64,000 nt of DNA from Dyella caseinilytica (GCF_016865235.1 NZ_CP064030.1:1488001-1552000); one strand, 5' to 3'. Positions 34,500-42,402 are shown, counted from the stretch's first letter. A program made the numbers and translations. The notes: generated from the sequence alone by a model not told the origin.

Positions 34500-34817
34500 T
34501 TATTCACGCGCTCCGGCCTCGAGCAGAAACCCGGCGATTGCCCAATGCTCCGCATTTCTGGCGGCCATGATCGCCGTGCGCCCATTGCGATCTTGCGCAT
34601 TTACATCGACGTCCGCATCGATTAGTACCAACACAATACGGTCATGACCCTTTTCCGCGGCCAAAGTTATCGCAGGCACACCTTTCTCATCTCGCGCATT
34701 AGCATCTGCACCACACGAAACAGCCGTTCTGACCCCTTCAAGGTCACCTTTGTTCACACACTCGATAAGCCACTCGTTATTTACTTCGTCATACCACTTC
34801 GGATCTCCCTCATCCAT
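34500..34817 (-). CDS. Small ankyrin-repeat protein
   Basis: 105 residues made of about three ankyrin units: CVNKGDLEGVRTAVSCGADA, then DEKGVPAITLAAEKGHDRIV and DRNGRTAIMAARNAEHWAIA. No signal peptide or membrane segment. Ankyrin repeats mediate protein binding, and small ankyrin genes are common beside polymorphic toxin genes, where some act as immunity proteins. Here it faces the Rhs/immunity block and is divergent from small RNA copy B. Its partner cannot be read from sequence. Confidence 0.8.
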   Translation of the reverse strand: MDEGDPKWYDEVNNEWLIECVNKGDLEGVRTAVSCGADANARDEKGVPAITLAAEKGHDRIVLVLIDADVDVNAQDRNGRTAIMAARNAEHWAIAGFLLEAGARE

Positions 34818-34847
34818 ACCTCGCCCCTTCGCTCAGTTCGTGATTTG

Positions 34848-34871
34848 GCGGATAGGTCTGGACTTATCCGC
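34848..34871. promoter_or_regulatory. Inverted repeat upstream of the second sigma-54 promoter
   Basis: GCGGATA (34848-34854) and TATCCGC (34865-34871) form a perfect seven-base inverted repeat with a ten-base spacer, centred about 60 bases before the predicted start of small RNA copy B and 40 bases before the ankyrin start. It could bind the activator of the sigma-54 promoter or a regulator of the ankyrin gene. Confidence 0.4.
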
Positions 34872-34892
34872 GTGCCCGGCCGCGATGTTACC

Positions 34893-34908
34893 TGGCACAT
34901 GCGTTGCC
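34893..34908 (+). promoter_or_regulatory. Sigma-54 (RpoN) promoter
   Basis: TGGCAC at 34893-34898, five bases, TTGCC at 34904-34908; GG (34894-34895) and GC (34906-34907) are ten bases apart. It matches the RpoN consensus except for the last, weakly conserved base. The predicted start is 34919. The distance from the -12 GC to the GGGAAGT block is identical to that in copy A (15 bases after the TTGCN element), which argues that both are real promoters for the same kind of transcript. Confidence 0.8.
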
Positions 34909-34918
34909 ACTAAAGTTC

Positions 34919-35004
34919 GAGTCGGGAAGTAAAGGCGCCGCAGTGGTGCGCCACTGCATCAAGGATGACCGCCGCTCTCTTACACGGGCGGCGTTTTCTT
35001 TTTT
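34919..35004 (+). ncRNA. Candidate sigma-54-dependent small RNA, copy B
   Basis: About 86 nt. GGGAAGT (34924-34930) and AGGCGCCGC; hairpin GCAGTGG (34940-34946) with CCACTGC (34951-34957) over TGCG; unpaired CAAGGATG (34960-34967) and ACCG; terminator CGCCGC (34970-34975) with GCGGCG (34988-34993), then TTTTCTTTTTT. Compared with copy A the primary hairpin has changed on both sides (GCGGG/CCCGC there) while the flanks are identical, which indicates selection on structure plus on the AAGGATGA core. The core fits the CsrA/RsmA site. It lies between the ankyrin gene and tRNA-Leu and converges on the tRNA terminator. Confidence 0.75.
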
Positions 35005-35035
35005 GCGGACTGAAGTTAGACAAATTTCAGGCAAT

Positions 35036-35062
35036 AAAAAACGCGCCAATGGCGCGTTTTTT
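35036..35062 (-). terminator. Bidirectional terminator between small RNA B and tRNA-Leu
   Basis: AAAAAACGCGCC, AAT, GGCGCGTTTTTT: a symmetrical hairpin with A-tract and T-tract, so it can stop transcription from both sides. On the minus strand it follows the tRNA-Leu 3' end by five bases. Confidence 0.85.
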
Positions 35063-35066
35063 AAGC

Positions 35067-35152
35067 TGGTACCGGTGATAGGACTCGAACCTACACGACA
35101 TCGCTGCCAGTGGATTTTGAGTCCACCGCGTCTACCATTCCGCCACACCGGC
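35067..35152 (-). tRNA. tRNA-Leu, anticodon CAA
   Basis: Minus-strand gene of 86 nt including an encoded CCA. Acceptor stem GCCGGTG with CACCGGT (one G-U pair), D arm TGGCGGAATGGTAGACGC, anticodon loop CTCAAAA on stem TGGA/TCCA, long variable arm as expected of a class II tRNA, and T arm GTGTAGGTTCGAGTCCTATC. Anticodon CAA reads UUG. Its 3' end faces the Rhs block, as would be expected of an integration site, but I found no repeat of the 3' end and no integrase. Confidence 0.96.
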
Positions 35153-35180
35153 ACGTGAGCGAACACCTATTATGCAGGTT

Positions 35181-35762
35181 TCAGTTCACCGGGTCGAGAG
35201 TCAGCTGGCGATCGTGGCGCTCGTAACCGTGTTCCTGGCCTTTGGGTTGGAAAATGGCGCAGTGGGTCATGTTGCCGGAGTAGATGTGCAGGCTGACGGC
35301 CACGGTGTCGTCGCTGGGGTTGCGGATGGTGTGGTACTCGTGGGGCGGGATCAGGCTGCCGGCGGAGCCGGGGCCGGCCTGGATCGAGCCGACCGGCTGG
35401 AACTGGCACAGGCCGTCTTCGTCGGCCAGGCGTTCGTACTGCACCACTTCCAGGGAGCCGCTCCACACGCCTTCCACGCACCACATGCCACAGTGGTCAT
35501 GGATGGGGGTGCCCTGGCCGGGGCCCCAGGTCATGGCCACCACGCAATAGCCAAGGTCGTCGCTGTGATACAGCTCGCGACGGGCGTAGCGGTCTTCGGC
35601 GGTCTCGAACACGCACTCGGGGAGCAAGATCTCCTTGCTGCGGATCAGCTTGCACAGGCTGTTGCGCAGGCTGTCGGTGATCGCGGGTGTGGAACCTTTG
35701 GCAACGGCTTCGTCGATGGCGCTGATGAGCTTTTGACAGCCGGGAAATTCCGTGGTGAGCAT
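35181..35762 (-). CDS. Cysteine dioxygenase
   Basis: 193 residues. Cupin fold of the type I cysteine dioxygenase family: TPIHDHCGMWCVEGVWSG supplies two of the three iron-binding His and the conserved Cys, and SLIPPHEYHTIRNPSDDTVA supplies the third. It oxidises cysteine to cysteine sulfinate. The Tyr that forms the Cys-Tyr crosslink in animal enzymes is usually absent in bacterial ones. Located two genes from a MetX/serine succinyltransferase-like gene, so cysteine making and breaking are encoded close together. Confidence 0.88.
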   Translation of the reverse strand: MLTTEFPGCQKLISAIDEAVAKGSTPAITDSLRNSLCKLIRSKEILLPECVFETAEDRYARRELYHSDDLGYCVVAMTWGPGQGTPIHDHCGMWCVEGVWSGSLEVVQYERLADEDGLCQFQPVGSIQAGPGSAGSLIPPHEYHTIRNPSDDTVAVSLHIYSGNMTHCAIFQPKGQEHGYERHDRQLTLDPVN

Positions 35763-35887
35763 GGTGATCTCGGATAAGACTGGGTTTGCAGGTAACCCGT
35801 ATGAAAGAACAAACCGGCTGAAGCCTGGATGAGGCTTCTCTGCTAGCCTTTTGTGATCAATGCCTGATCGGGCCCAAAGGGGGATCC

Positions 35888-36205
35888 ATGGGTGTCATGG
35901 TGATTGTAGCGTACCGCCCCAAGCCGGGGCGTGAGGAGGATCTGGACGCCCTGGTCCGCGAGCACGTGCCCTGCCTGCGCGCGCTGGGACTGGTGACCGA
36001 GCGTCCGGCCCAGGCCATGCGCGCCAAAGACGGCACGGTGGTCGAGGTTTTCGAGTGGGCGAACGGCGCGATCGAGGCTGCGCACAACAGCTCACGCGTG
36101 GCGGACTTGTGGGAGCGGTTCGCCAACACCTGTGACTATGTGCCGCTGTGTGAGCTGCCGGAGGGGGCGGCGACGTTTGCCGAATTCGAGCCGATCGCGT
36201 TGTAG
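35888..36205 (+). CDS. Small dimeric alpha-beta barrel (ABM-like) protein, unknown function
   Basis: 105 residues. The start MGVMVIVAYRPKPGREEDLD and the end TFAEFEPIAL, with a beta-alpha-beta pattern, fit the antibiotic-biosynthesis-monooxygenase/dimeric ferredoxin-like fold. Such proteins range from haem-degrading enzymes to proteins of unknown role; no catalytic residue can be fixed here. The ATG follows AAAGGGGGATCC. It stands alone between two minus-strand genes. Confidence 0.65.
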   Translation: MGVMVIVAYRPKPGREEDLDALVREHVPCLRALGLVTERPAQAMRAKDGTVVEVFEWANGAIEAAHNSSRVADLWERFANTCDYVPLCELPEGAATFAEFEPIAL

Positions 36206-36226
36206 TACGTCAGACCGTATGTCGTC

Positions 36227-36350
36227 ACTCCGGCGAAGGCCGGAGTCCATGTGTGGTTTTCGGTGCGGTTGCGGATAGATCCTGGCCTTCCTCGCTCATC
36301 AAAGCCGGGCACATCCGTGTGCCCTCTCCGCGTACGCCGGGATGACGCCG
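36227..36350. repeat. Palindromic repeat pair
   Basis: ACTCCGGC, GAAG, GCCGGAGT (36227-36246) is one hairpin in the GTC-AC...TCCATG frame. About 80 bases on, GCGTACGCCGGGATGACG (36331-36348) is the opposite end of a second, degenerate unit. The intervening AAAGCCGGGCACATCCGTG resembles the sequence at 52970-53015, so this composite occurs twice in the window. Confidence 0.65.
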
Positions 36351-36362
36351 AAGTAGGGGCGA

Positions 36363-37463
36363 TCAGAGTTTCGACAGAAAGCCACCGATGGCGCGGCTGT
36401 AGTTTTCGATATCCACCAGGAACGCATCGTGGCCTTGCGGTGAATCCAGCGCGACGAATTCCACGTTTGCGCCGGCCGCCTCAAGCCCTTCGGCGATTTG
36501 TTCTTGTTGCTCCAGCGGAAAAAGGATATCGGTGCTGACGCCGATCACCAGCGCGCGCTCGATATGGATGCGCTTAAGCCCTTCCAGCACGCTGCCCTGA
36601 CCGTATTCGGCAATGTCGAACCAGTCGCTGGCGCGTGACAGGTAGAGGTAGCTGTTGGGATCGAAGGTACGTACGAAGCGTTGCGCATGGCCTTCCAGAT
36701 ATGACTCCACCTGGAATTCAAAGCCGAAGGGTTGTTCTTCGCGTTGTTCGGGATCGAGCCGGATGCGTGCGAAGCGACCGTTCCATTCCATTGCCGAGCG
36801 GTAGGTGATCACGCCGAGCTTTCGCGCGATGCTCATGCCGGTGTCCGGATAGTGCGCGTGGTCGTACTGGCCATCGTTCCAATTGGGGTCGAGCCGGATC
36901 GCTTCGCGTTGCAGCGAGCGGATGGCGATAGCGAACGGCTGTGCCTGCGGTGCAGTGTCTACGCTGATATGCGCGTGTACGCTGCCTGGATGCAGCAACA
37001 TGTACGCCAGTGCACTCATGCCGCCCATCGAGCAGCCGATCAGGCAGGCCAACGTGTCGATGCCCAGGCTGGCAACCATCGCGTGTGCGGCGTTGGCGAC
37101 GTCTTCCAGTGAAAGGTCAGGAAAGGTCAGGCGATAGGGCTCGCCGGTCGCCGGATCGATCGAGGCGGGGCAGGTGGAGCCCTTGTCGCTGCCCAGTGAG
37201 TTCATGCAGATCACGAACCAGCGTGTGGTGTCGATAGCCTTGCCCGGCCCGAGCATGCCTTCCCACCAGCCGGGCGATGGATCCGTCGGGTTGGATGCGG
37301 CGTGTGCGCTTGGCGATAACCCGGTAAAGATCAGTACGGCATTGTCGCGCGCCGCGTTCAGCGTGCCCCAGGTCTCATAGGCGACATGCGCGCCATGCAG
37401 TGCACCACCGCGCTTCATCGCAAAGGGCGACTGCAGTTTGAAGTATTGGCGGGCGTCCTTCAT
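36363..37463 (-). CDS. MetX-family acyltransferase, probably serine O-succinyltransferase
   Basis: 366 residues, alpha/beta hydrolase fold. Nucleophile Ser in CLIGCSMGGMSALAY (about residue 146), catalytic Asp in STDILFP and His in SPQGHDAFL. Homoserine acetyltransferases normally have LTGDSH/GGSMGG in the same places; here the segments read LSPSAHA and GCSMGG. From published work on this family (Bastard and colleagues) Xanthomonadales members with such residues use serine and succinyl-CoA, replacing CysE in cysteine synthesis. A cysteine dioxygenase gene lies nearby. Serine specificity is therefore likely but is recalled knowledge, not tested here; homoserine acylation for methionine remains possible. 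Confidence 0.75.
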   Translation of the reverse strand: MKDARQYFKLQSPFAMKRGGALHGAHVAYETWGTLNAARDNAVLIFTGLSPSAHAASNPTDPSPGWWEGMLGPGKAIDTTRWFVICMNSLGSDKGSTCPASIDPATGEPYRLTFPDLSLEDVANAAHAMVASLGIDTLACLIGCSMGGMSALAYMLLHPGSVHAHISVDTAPQAQPFAIAIRSLQREAIRLDPNWNDGQYDHAHYPDTGMSIARKLGVITYRSAMEWNGRFARIRLDPEQREEQPFGFEFQVESYLEGHAQRFVRTFDPNSYLYLSRASDWFDIAEYGQGSVLEGLKRIHIERALVIGVSTDILFPLEQQEQIAEGLEAAGANVEFVALDSPQGHDAFLVDIENYSRAIGGFLSKL

Positions 37464-37548
37464 GACGATTTCCTTGATCCCGATGTGCTTGCATTCAAGA
37501 CATGACGTGGTGCCGTTGAAGTGTGCCGGCGCTCTGCCAAGTTACGGG

Positions 37549-38616
37549 CTAATCATGCACTTTGTCGATCAGGATGTTGACCGGCGTTTTGCTGTCCACA
37601 GCGACAACACCGGCATCGCCTTCCAGATCTCCGGTCTGGGCGACCGCTTCACCACTATGACTGATACGTGCGCCGACAAAAACGCGCTGCACGGATGACA
37701 ATTTCATGGACGGCATCATGCCCATGGCATCGGTCAGCGTCACCGTAGTTGGCAACTGGCTGGCATCGAGCCTCGCGACCGCGAGCGGCATCGGCGGACC
37801 GTTTTCCGCACGCGCGTAGACGAATAACGTATCACCGGTGGTGAGTTTTTGTTTGAGTGCCGGAGCCAATGCCACCTTCACCTGCAAGGCAGGTTCTTGT
37901 GAATGGTCCGATGACGGCGGCGTGCGGGTGCTTGAAGTCGGCGCAGGTTTGCCACTTGCCCGCGCTTCAGCCAGCGCGATTTGCTGCGCGACAGCCTGAG
38001 CCACGCTCGAGCCGGGCTGCAATTGCGGCTGCAACACGCGCCAGGTAGCTGCCGCATCGGCGTATTGGCCTTGCTGATAATCGCTGATGCCGAGCAACCA
38101 AAGGCCACGTTGATTATCAGGCTCAAGCTTGACCGCCTGTTGCAGCAAATCGCGCGCGCGGCCCTGGATGCGATGATCGGGCTGTGCGGCAGCATCGGCT
38201 TCGGCCCAGCCTGTCATGGCTGCCGTATCGTTCGGGGTGAGCTGCAGCACATGATCAAAAGCATCGCGCGCATCGCCGGGCTTCTGCATTTCCATCGCTG
38301 CTTGGGCGAGCAGCATCCAGCCTTGTGCATCCTTGGGATTGGCGGCGAGGTGGGCGCGCAGTTCGTCCAGTGCCGTGTTGATGTCTGTGGTCGTTTGCGT
38401 CTGCGTCGGTATGCCGTTAAGCACCGAAGGCGTACCGATCTGCAGATAGAGCAGGGCGGCACCGACAGGAACGACCAGTGCCACGAACAACATCAGCACG
38501 AAGATGCCACGTGGGCTACGCGAGCGCCGGCCGTGACGTAGCAGGGGAAGCAGCAGTAATGCCAACGCCACAGCGATCATCACTGCGGCGGCTATGTAAA
38601 AGGCAGGTTTCACCAA
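37549..38616 (-). CDS. ccmI: Cytochrome c biogenesis protein CcmI
   Basis: 355 residues. Two membrane helices at the start (about residues 5-24 and 38-61), then a periplasmic TPR region (LRAHLAANPKDAQGWMLLAQ, with further units up to about residue 200) and a C-terminal domain. CcmI holds apocytochrome c for haem attachment by CcmFH. Last gene of the ccm operon; its start overlaps the ccmH stop by seven bases. Bounded downstream by a short gap before the metX-like gene. Confidence 0.9.
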   Translation of the reverse strand: MVKPAFYIAAAVMIAVALALLLLPLLRHGRRSRSPRGIFVLMLFVALVVPVGAALLYLQIGTPSVLNGIPTQTQTTTDINTALDELRAHLAANPKDAQGWMLLAQAAMEMQKPGDARDAFDHVLQLTPNDTAAMTGWAEADAAAQPDHRIQGRARDLLQQAVKLEPDNQRGLWLLGISDYQQGQYADAAATWRVLQPQLQPGSSVAQAVAQQIALAEARASGKPAPTSSTRTPPSSDHSQEPALQVKVALAPALKQKLTTGDTLFVYARAENGPPMPLAVARLDASQLPTTVTLTDAMGMMPSMKLSSVQRVFVGARISHSGEAVAQTGDLEGDAGVVAVDSKTPVNILIDKVHD

Positions 38617-39053
38617 TCATCCCCACTGTCGACGGGTGCTGCGGGCATGCTGGCCCGGCTGCGCTTGCGGATCGTGTAGCCAACGGCGAAGCCACCTGCA
38701 ATTAGGATCAGCAGTGGCCCGAACCATAGCAGCCAGGTGTGTGCGTTCACGGGCGGATCGTAAAGCACGAAATCAGAATAACGATCCACCAGATATTGCT
38801 TGATTTCCGCGTCGCTCTTGCCCTGCTGCATTAGCTCAAACACCTTGTGGCGCAGGTCGCGCGCAAAGTCGGCGTTAGAGTCGGCGAGATTTTCATCCTG
38901 GCAGACAAGACAGCGCAACTCGCTGGTGAGGTGCTGGAAGCGCAGTTCCTCGGCATGATCGCGGAACGGCAGCGGATCGATGGCCTGTGCCGCCACCACG
39001 CCAGTGATGGCGATCAGCAGGACAAGCAAGGCAGTGCGAAGGAAGTTGCCCAT
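38610..39053 (-). CDS. ccmH: Cytochrome c-type biogenesis protein CcmH
   Basis: 147 residues. Signal peptide (FLRTALLVLLIAITGVVAAQ), then the thiol motif LRCLVCQDENLADSNA (LRCxxCQ, about residue 48) and a C-terminal membrane helix (about residues 105-125). CcmH reduces the Cys pair of apocytochrome c for thioether bond formation. It overlaps ccmG by one base and ccmI by seven. Confidence 0.95.
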   Translation of the reverse strand: MGNFLRTALLVLLIAITGVVAAQAIDPLPFRDHAEELRFQHLTSELRCLVCQDENLADSNADFARDLRHKVFELMQQGKSDAEIKQYLVDRYSDFVLYDPPVNAHTWLLWFGPLLILIAGGFAVGYTIRKRSRASMPAAPVDSGDDW

Positions 39054-39595
39054 TACGGCGCTTCCTTCTGCAAGGCCGCAATCGCCGGCTTGAGTTGCTG
39101 CGCGATGATCTCCGGCGTCAACGGGCCGATGCGCTTGTAGCGGATCACGCCCTTGCCATCGATGAGGAAAGTTTCCGGCGCACCGTACACGCCGAAATCG
39201 ATCGCGGTATGGCCGGATTCGTCGGTGATCACTGTGTTGTAAGGATTACCGTGTTTTGCCAGCCATGCCTTGGCATCGTTGGGGTCGTCCTTGTAGTCGT
39301 AGCCGACCACCGGAATACCGAGATTTTGTGATTCAGCCATCAGCACGGGGTGTTCGTCGCCGCAGGCGAAACACCAGCTGGCAAACACGTTCACCAGGTA
39401 GGGCTTGCCCAGCATGGATTCCTTGGTCACCGTCTGCGCGGGTTCATCCAGTTTGGGCAGGGCAAAGGCAGGTGCGGGTTTATTGATTAGTGGCGAGGGC
39501 ACCGCAGTAGGATCGTGCGAACTGTTCCACCAGATACCAAAACCGAGCAGGGCTGCGAGCAACAGGAATCCGAAAAAGGGCAGCAGACGGCTCAT
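39053..39595 (-). CDS. ccmG: Thiol:disulfide interchange protein CcmG/DsbE
   Basis: 180 residues from the ATG at 39595, which overlaps the ccmF stop; the frame is open further up inside ccmF. N-terminal membrane anchor (about residues 5-24) and a periplasmic thioredoxin domain with FASWCFACGDEHP (CFAC, about residue 74) and the cis-Pro loop YGAPETFLID. The active site is CFAC where many homologues have CxPC. It passes electrons to CcmH in cytochrome c maturation. Confidence 0.94.
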   Translation of the reverse strand: MSRLLPFFGFLLLAALLGFGIWWNSSHDPTAVPSPLINKPAPAFALPKLDEPAQTVTKESMLGKPYLVNVFASWCFACGDEHPVLMAESQNLGIPVVGYDYKDDPNDAKAWLAKHGNPYNTVITDESGHTAIDFGVYGAPETFLIDGKGVIRYKRIGPLTPEIIAQQLKPAIAALQKEAP

Positions 39596-41565
39596 GCCTG
39601 GGACTCCTGCGCCGGTGCAGCGAGCGGCTGCACCGTTTCGGATTCGCGTTTCACACGGAAACGCCGATCCGCCGCACTGACGAAGCCACCTAGCATCATG
39701 AGCAGGCCACCACCCCATATCCAGCGGATAAAGGGCTTGGTGTAAAGACGCAACGCCCACGCACCTTCGATGTGCTGCGGATCCATCGGCTCGCCCAAGG
39801 CAACATACAGATCGCGTGTGATGCCGGGATCGACAGCGGAGGTGGTTTGCACTTGCTCGTGCGAATAGGTGCGTTTCTGTGGATGCATCACGGCCACTGT
39901 TGCACCGCTGCGCGATACGGTAACCACGCCTTGCGCGGCCTCCCAGTTCGGACCGGTTGCTTTCGTAACGCCGTCGAAGCGGAACTCGTAGCCGCCCACC
40001 GAAGCGACTTGTCCTGGCGACATGCGCACATCGCGTGTAACGCTGAGTGATTCGGACAGCAACACGCCAATCACAAAGATCGCCACGCCGACATGTGCCA
40101 GCAGCATGCCCCCCATTTCAGCGGGATAACGGCGACCTGCAGGCATCTCGCGCCAGCGCTTGACCACGTACAGCACGACGCCCACGCCAACCCACACGGC
40201 ACCGGCGACACCGGCGATGGCCTTGAGCTGTCCTTCCACAAAGAACGCCGCGATTACTGCGCAGGCTGCTGCAGCGATACCTGCACGCACCAGTACTTGC
40301 TTGAGCACGGGCGCATCGCTCTTGCCCCAGCGCAGGAACGGACCAAACGGCAGCAGCACGACCACCGGCAACATCAGCAGCGGAAACAGCAGGCCGAAGT
40401 AGGGCGGGCCTACCGAGATCTTGCCCAGATTCAGCGCGTCGCCCAGCAGCGGGAAAAGTGTGCCGAGTAACACCATCGCCGCGGCTACGGTGAACATCAG
40501 GTTGCCGATCAAGATCGCACTTTCGCGAGAAACCAGGGCGAACGCTTTGCCGCCGGCGACTTTCGGCGCACGCAGTGCGTATAGCAACAACGATCCGCCG
40601 ACCACGATGGCGAGGAAGCAGAGTATGTAAGTGCCGCGGCGCGGATCAGAGGCAAAGGCATGAACGGAAGTAAGAATGCCCGAACGCACCAGGAACGTGC
40701 CCAGCAGCGATAGCGAAAAGGCAAATAGCGACAGCAGAATTGTCCACGCGCGCAGCGAACCGCGCTTCTCCGTCACCGCCTGCGCATGAATCAAGGCCAC
40801 GCCCACCAGCCACGGCATGAAGCTGGCGTTCTCCACCGGATCCCAGAACCACCAGCCGCCCCAGCCCAGTTCCGCATACGCCCACCAACTGCCGGCGACA
40901 ATGCCGCAAGACAGAAAGCCCCACGCTGCATTGGTCCACGGCCGCGCCCAGCGCACCCAGGCCTGCTCCATCGAACCACCCAGCAACGCGGCGATGGAGA
41001 ACGCGAAGGCCACCGAGAAACCCACATAGCCCATGTACAACACAGGCGGATGAAAGGTCATGCCCGGGTCTTGCAGGATCGGATTGAGATCGGCGCCGTC
41101 GGGCGGCATCGGCAGCAGTCGCGCGAACGGGTTGGAGGTGAACAGGATGAAGCAGAGAAACCCGACCGAAATGATTCCCAGCACACTCAACACGCGTGAA
41201 AGAAACACCTCAGGCAGTTGCCGGCTGAAGAGTGCAAACGCCACCGTCCAGACGTTGAGAATCAGCACCCACAGCAGCATCGAACCTTCGTGCGCGCCCC
41301 ACACGGCAGCGATGCGGTAATACCAGGGCAACTGCACATTGGAATTGTCCGCGACGTACTGCACCGAAAAATCAAAACGCAGGAATGCCCACACCAGGAT
41401 TGCGAACGCCAGCGCGACGAACACGGCTTGTCCGGTGGCTGCCGGTCGCGCCACGGCCATCAGTGCGCGATTGCCTCGCCATGCGCCGACCAGCGGCAGG
41501 ATGCTTTGCGCCAGCGCCAGCATCAGGGCAAGAATCAGCGCCAGTTGGCCGAGTTCAGGGGTCAT
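39592..41565 (-). CDS. ccmF: Haem lyase subunit CcmF
   Basis: 657 residues, about 15 membrane helices. The haem-handling WWD domain is intact: ELGWGGWWFWDPVENASFMP (about residues 222-241). CcmF with CcmH attaches haem to apocytochrome c and releases it from CcmE. Overlaps ccmE by four bases and ccmG by four. Confidence 0.96.
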   Translation of the reverse strand: MTPELGQLALILALMLALAQSILPLVGAWRGNRALMAVARPAATGQAVFVALAFAILVWAFLRFDFSVQYVADNSNVQLPWYYRIAAVWGAHEGSMLLWVLILNVWTVAFALFSRQLPEVFLSRVLSVLGIISVGFLCFILFTSNPFARLLPMPPDGADLNPILQDPGMTFHPPVLYMGYVGFSVAFAFSIAALLGGSMEQAWVRWARPWTNAAWGFLSCGIVAGSWWAYAELGWGGWWFWDPVENASFMPWLVGVALIHAQAVTEKRGSLRAWTILLSLFAFSLSLLGTFLVRSGILTSVHAFASDPRRGTYILCFLAIVVGGSLLLYALRAPKVAGGKAFALVSRESAILIGNLMFTVAAAMVLLGTLFPLLGDALNLGKISVGPPYFGLLFPLLMLPVVVLLPFGPFLRWGKSDAPVLKQVLVRAGIAAAACAVIAAFFVEGQLKAIAGVAGAVWVGVGVVLYVVKRWREMPAGRRYPAEMGGMLLAHVGVAIFVIGVLLSESLSVTRDVRMSPGQVASVGGYEFRFDGVTKATGPNWEAAQGVVTVSRSGATVAVMHPQKRTYSHEQVQTTSAVDPGITRDLYVALGEPMDPQHIEGAWALRLYTKPFIRWIWGGGLLMMLGGFVSAADRRFRVKRESETVQPLAAPAQESQA

Positions 41566-42032
41566 GGCTGCGGCTTGTCCTGGTTGGCAGCTTCATCGAT
41601 GTGCTTGCCGGCGTGCGCCTTGGTCATCGCATCTTTCAGCTCTTTGGGCATGTAGGTTTCGTCGTGTTTGGCCAGCACTTCGGTGGCGACGAAGCGGCCG
41701 TTGTCCATGTGGCCGGTCGTGATCACCGATTGGTTCTCGCGGAACAGATCAGGCAGGATGCCGTCGTACTCCACCGGCATGGCACCGCTGGCATCGATGA
41801 CGGTAAAGGTGACCTTGAGCGAATCACTGCTGCGCTGTATCGATCCTTGTTTCACCATGCCGCCGAGGCGGAACGTTTTGTAGTGCGTCGCTTCGCCCGC
41901 CTGCACCTGGCTCGGTGTAAACAGGTAGTTCATGTTCTGCTGCAGGGCGTACACAGCCAGCGCCGCGGAAATGATCACGGCGACGAGAACAATGATGACG
42001 ATGGTGAGCCGGCGTTGGCGCGTTGGATTCAT
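41562..42032 (-). CDS. ccmE: Haem chaperone CcmE
   Basis: 156 residues. N-terminal membrane anchor (LTIVIIVLVAVIISAALAVY), a beta-barrel OB-fold domain, and the covalent haem-binding His in LAKHDETYMP (about residue 123). It carries haem from CcmABCD to CcmF. It is separated from ccmD by a 130-base gap that contains a pair of palindromic repeats; the rest of the operon is tightly overlapped. Confidence 0.96.
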   Translation of the reverse strand: MNPTRQRRLTIVIIVLVAVIISAALAVYALQQNMNYLFTPSQVQAGEATHYKTFRLGGMVKQGSIQRSSDSLKVTFTVIDASGAMPVEYDGILPDLFRENQSVITTGHMDNGRFVATEVLAKHDETYMPKELKDAMTKAHAGKHIDEAANQDKPQP

Positions 42033-42055
42033 ATTTGGACTTGCAGTTGCTTTAC

Positions 42056-42214
42056 GCCCTCTCCCCTTCGGGGAGAGGGCTGGGGTGAGGGGACAATCTT
42101 GCGATGCGGATTGTTCTCTAGCATGGAGTTATCGCTAAATTTCTTGTGCGGAGCATTGAACTTCATGGCAAGCGTGGCCCCTCACCCCAACCCTCTCCCC
42201 GGAGGGGAGAGGGA
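42056..42214. repeat. Inverted pair of CCCTCTCC-type palindromic repeats
   Basis: First unit GCCCTCTCCCC...GGGGAGAGGGC (42056-42080), followed by TGGGGTGAGGGG; second unit CCCTCACCCCAA and CCCTCTCCCC...GGGGAGAGGG (42178-42213). They face each other like the pair at 14252-14385. The second unit lies inside the 3' end of the ccmD reading frame. Confidence 0.82.
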
Positions 42215-42402
42215 GCAGAAGCACGTTCCTTGCGCGCGTCCTGCCGCGCCAAGCGTCCGCGTAATTCGCGCAGCAGGCGACGGCGGCGAAATTGCGGCGC
42301 CAGCCAGTCGATCAGCAGCACGGTAAAAAACACGCCATAGGCGGGCCACACATAGGCGGCATAACCGCCCATGGCAAAGAACGATTGCAGCGAATGGCTC
42401 AT
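42163..42402 (-). CDS. ccmD: Haem exporter protein CcmD, C-terminus formed by a repeat
   Basis: 79 residues. One membrane helix (MGGYAAYVWPAYGVFFTVLL, about residues 11-30) followed by a basic stretch (FRRRRLLRELRGRLARQD), the CcmD plan. CcmD helps CcmC and releases holo-CcmE. The last 17 or so residues (APSPLRGEGWGEGPRLP) are encoded by a palindromic repeat and are surely not ancestral. It overlaps the ccmC stop by four bases. Confidence 0.85.
   Translation of the reverse strand: MSHSLQSFFAMGGYAAYVWPAYGVFFTVLLIDWLAPQFRRRRLLRELRGRLARQDARKERASAPSPLRGEGWGEGPRLP

Noticed and set aside
35067..35152. tRNA-Leu as attachment site of a genomic island covering the Rhs block
   Set aside because: The 3' end faces the block, but I found no repeat of the tRNA 3' end to the left and no integrase gene.
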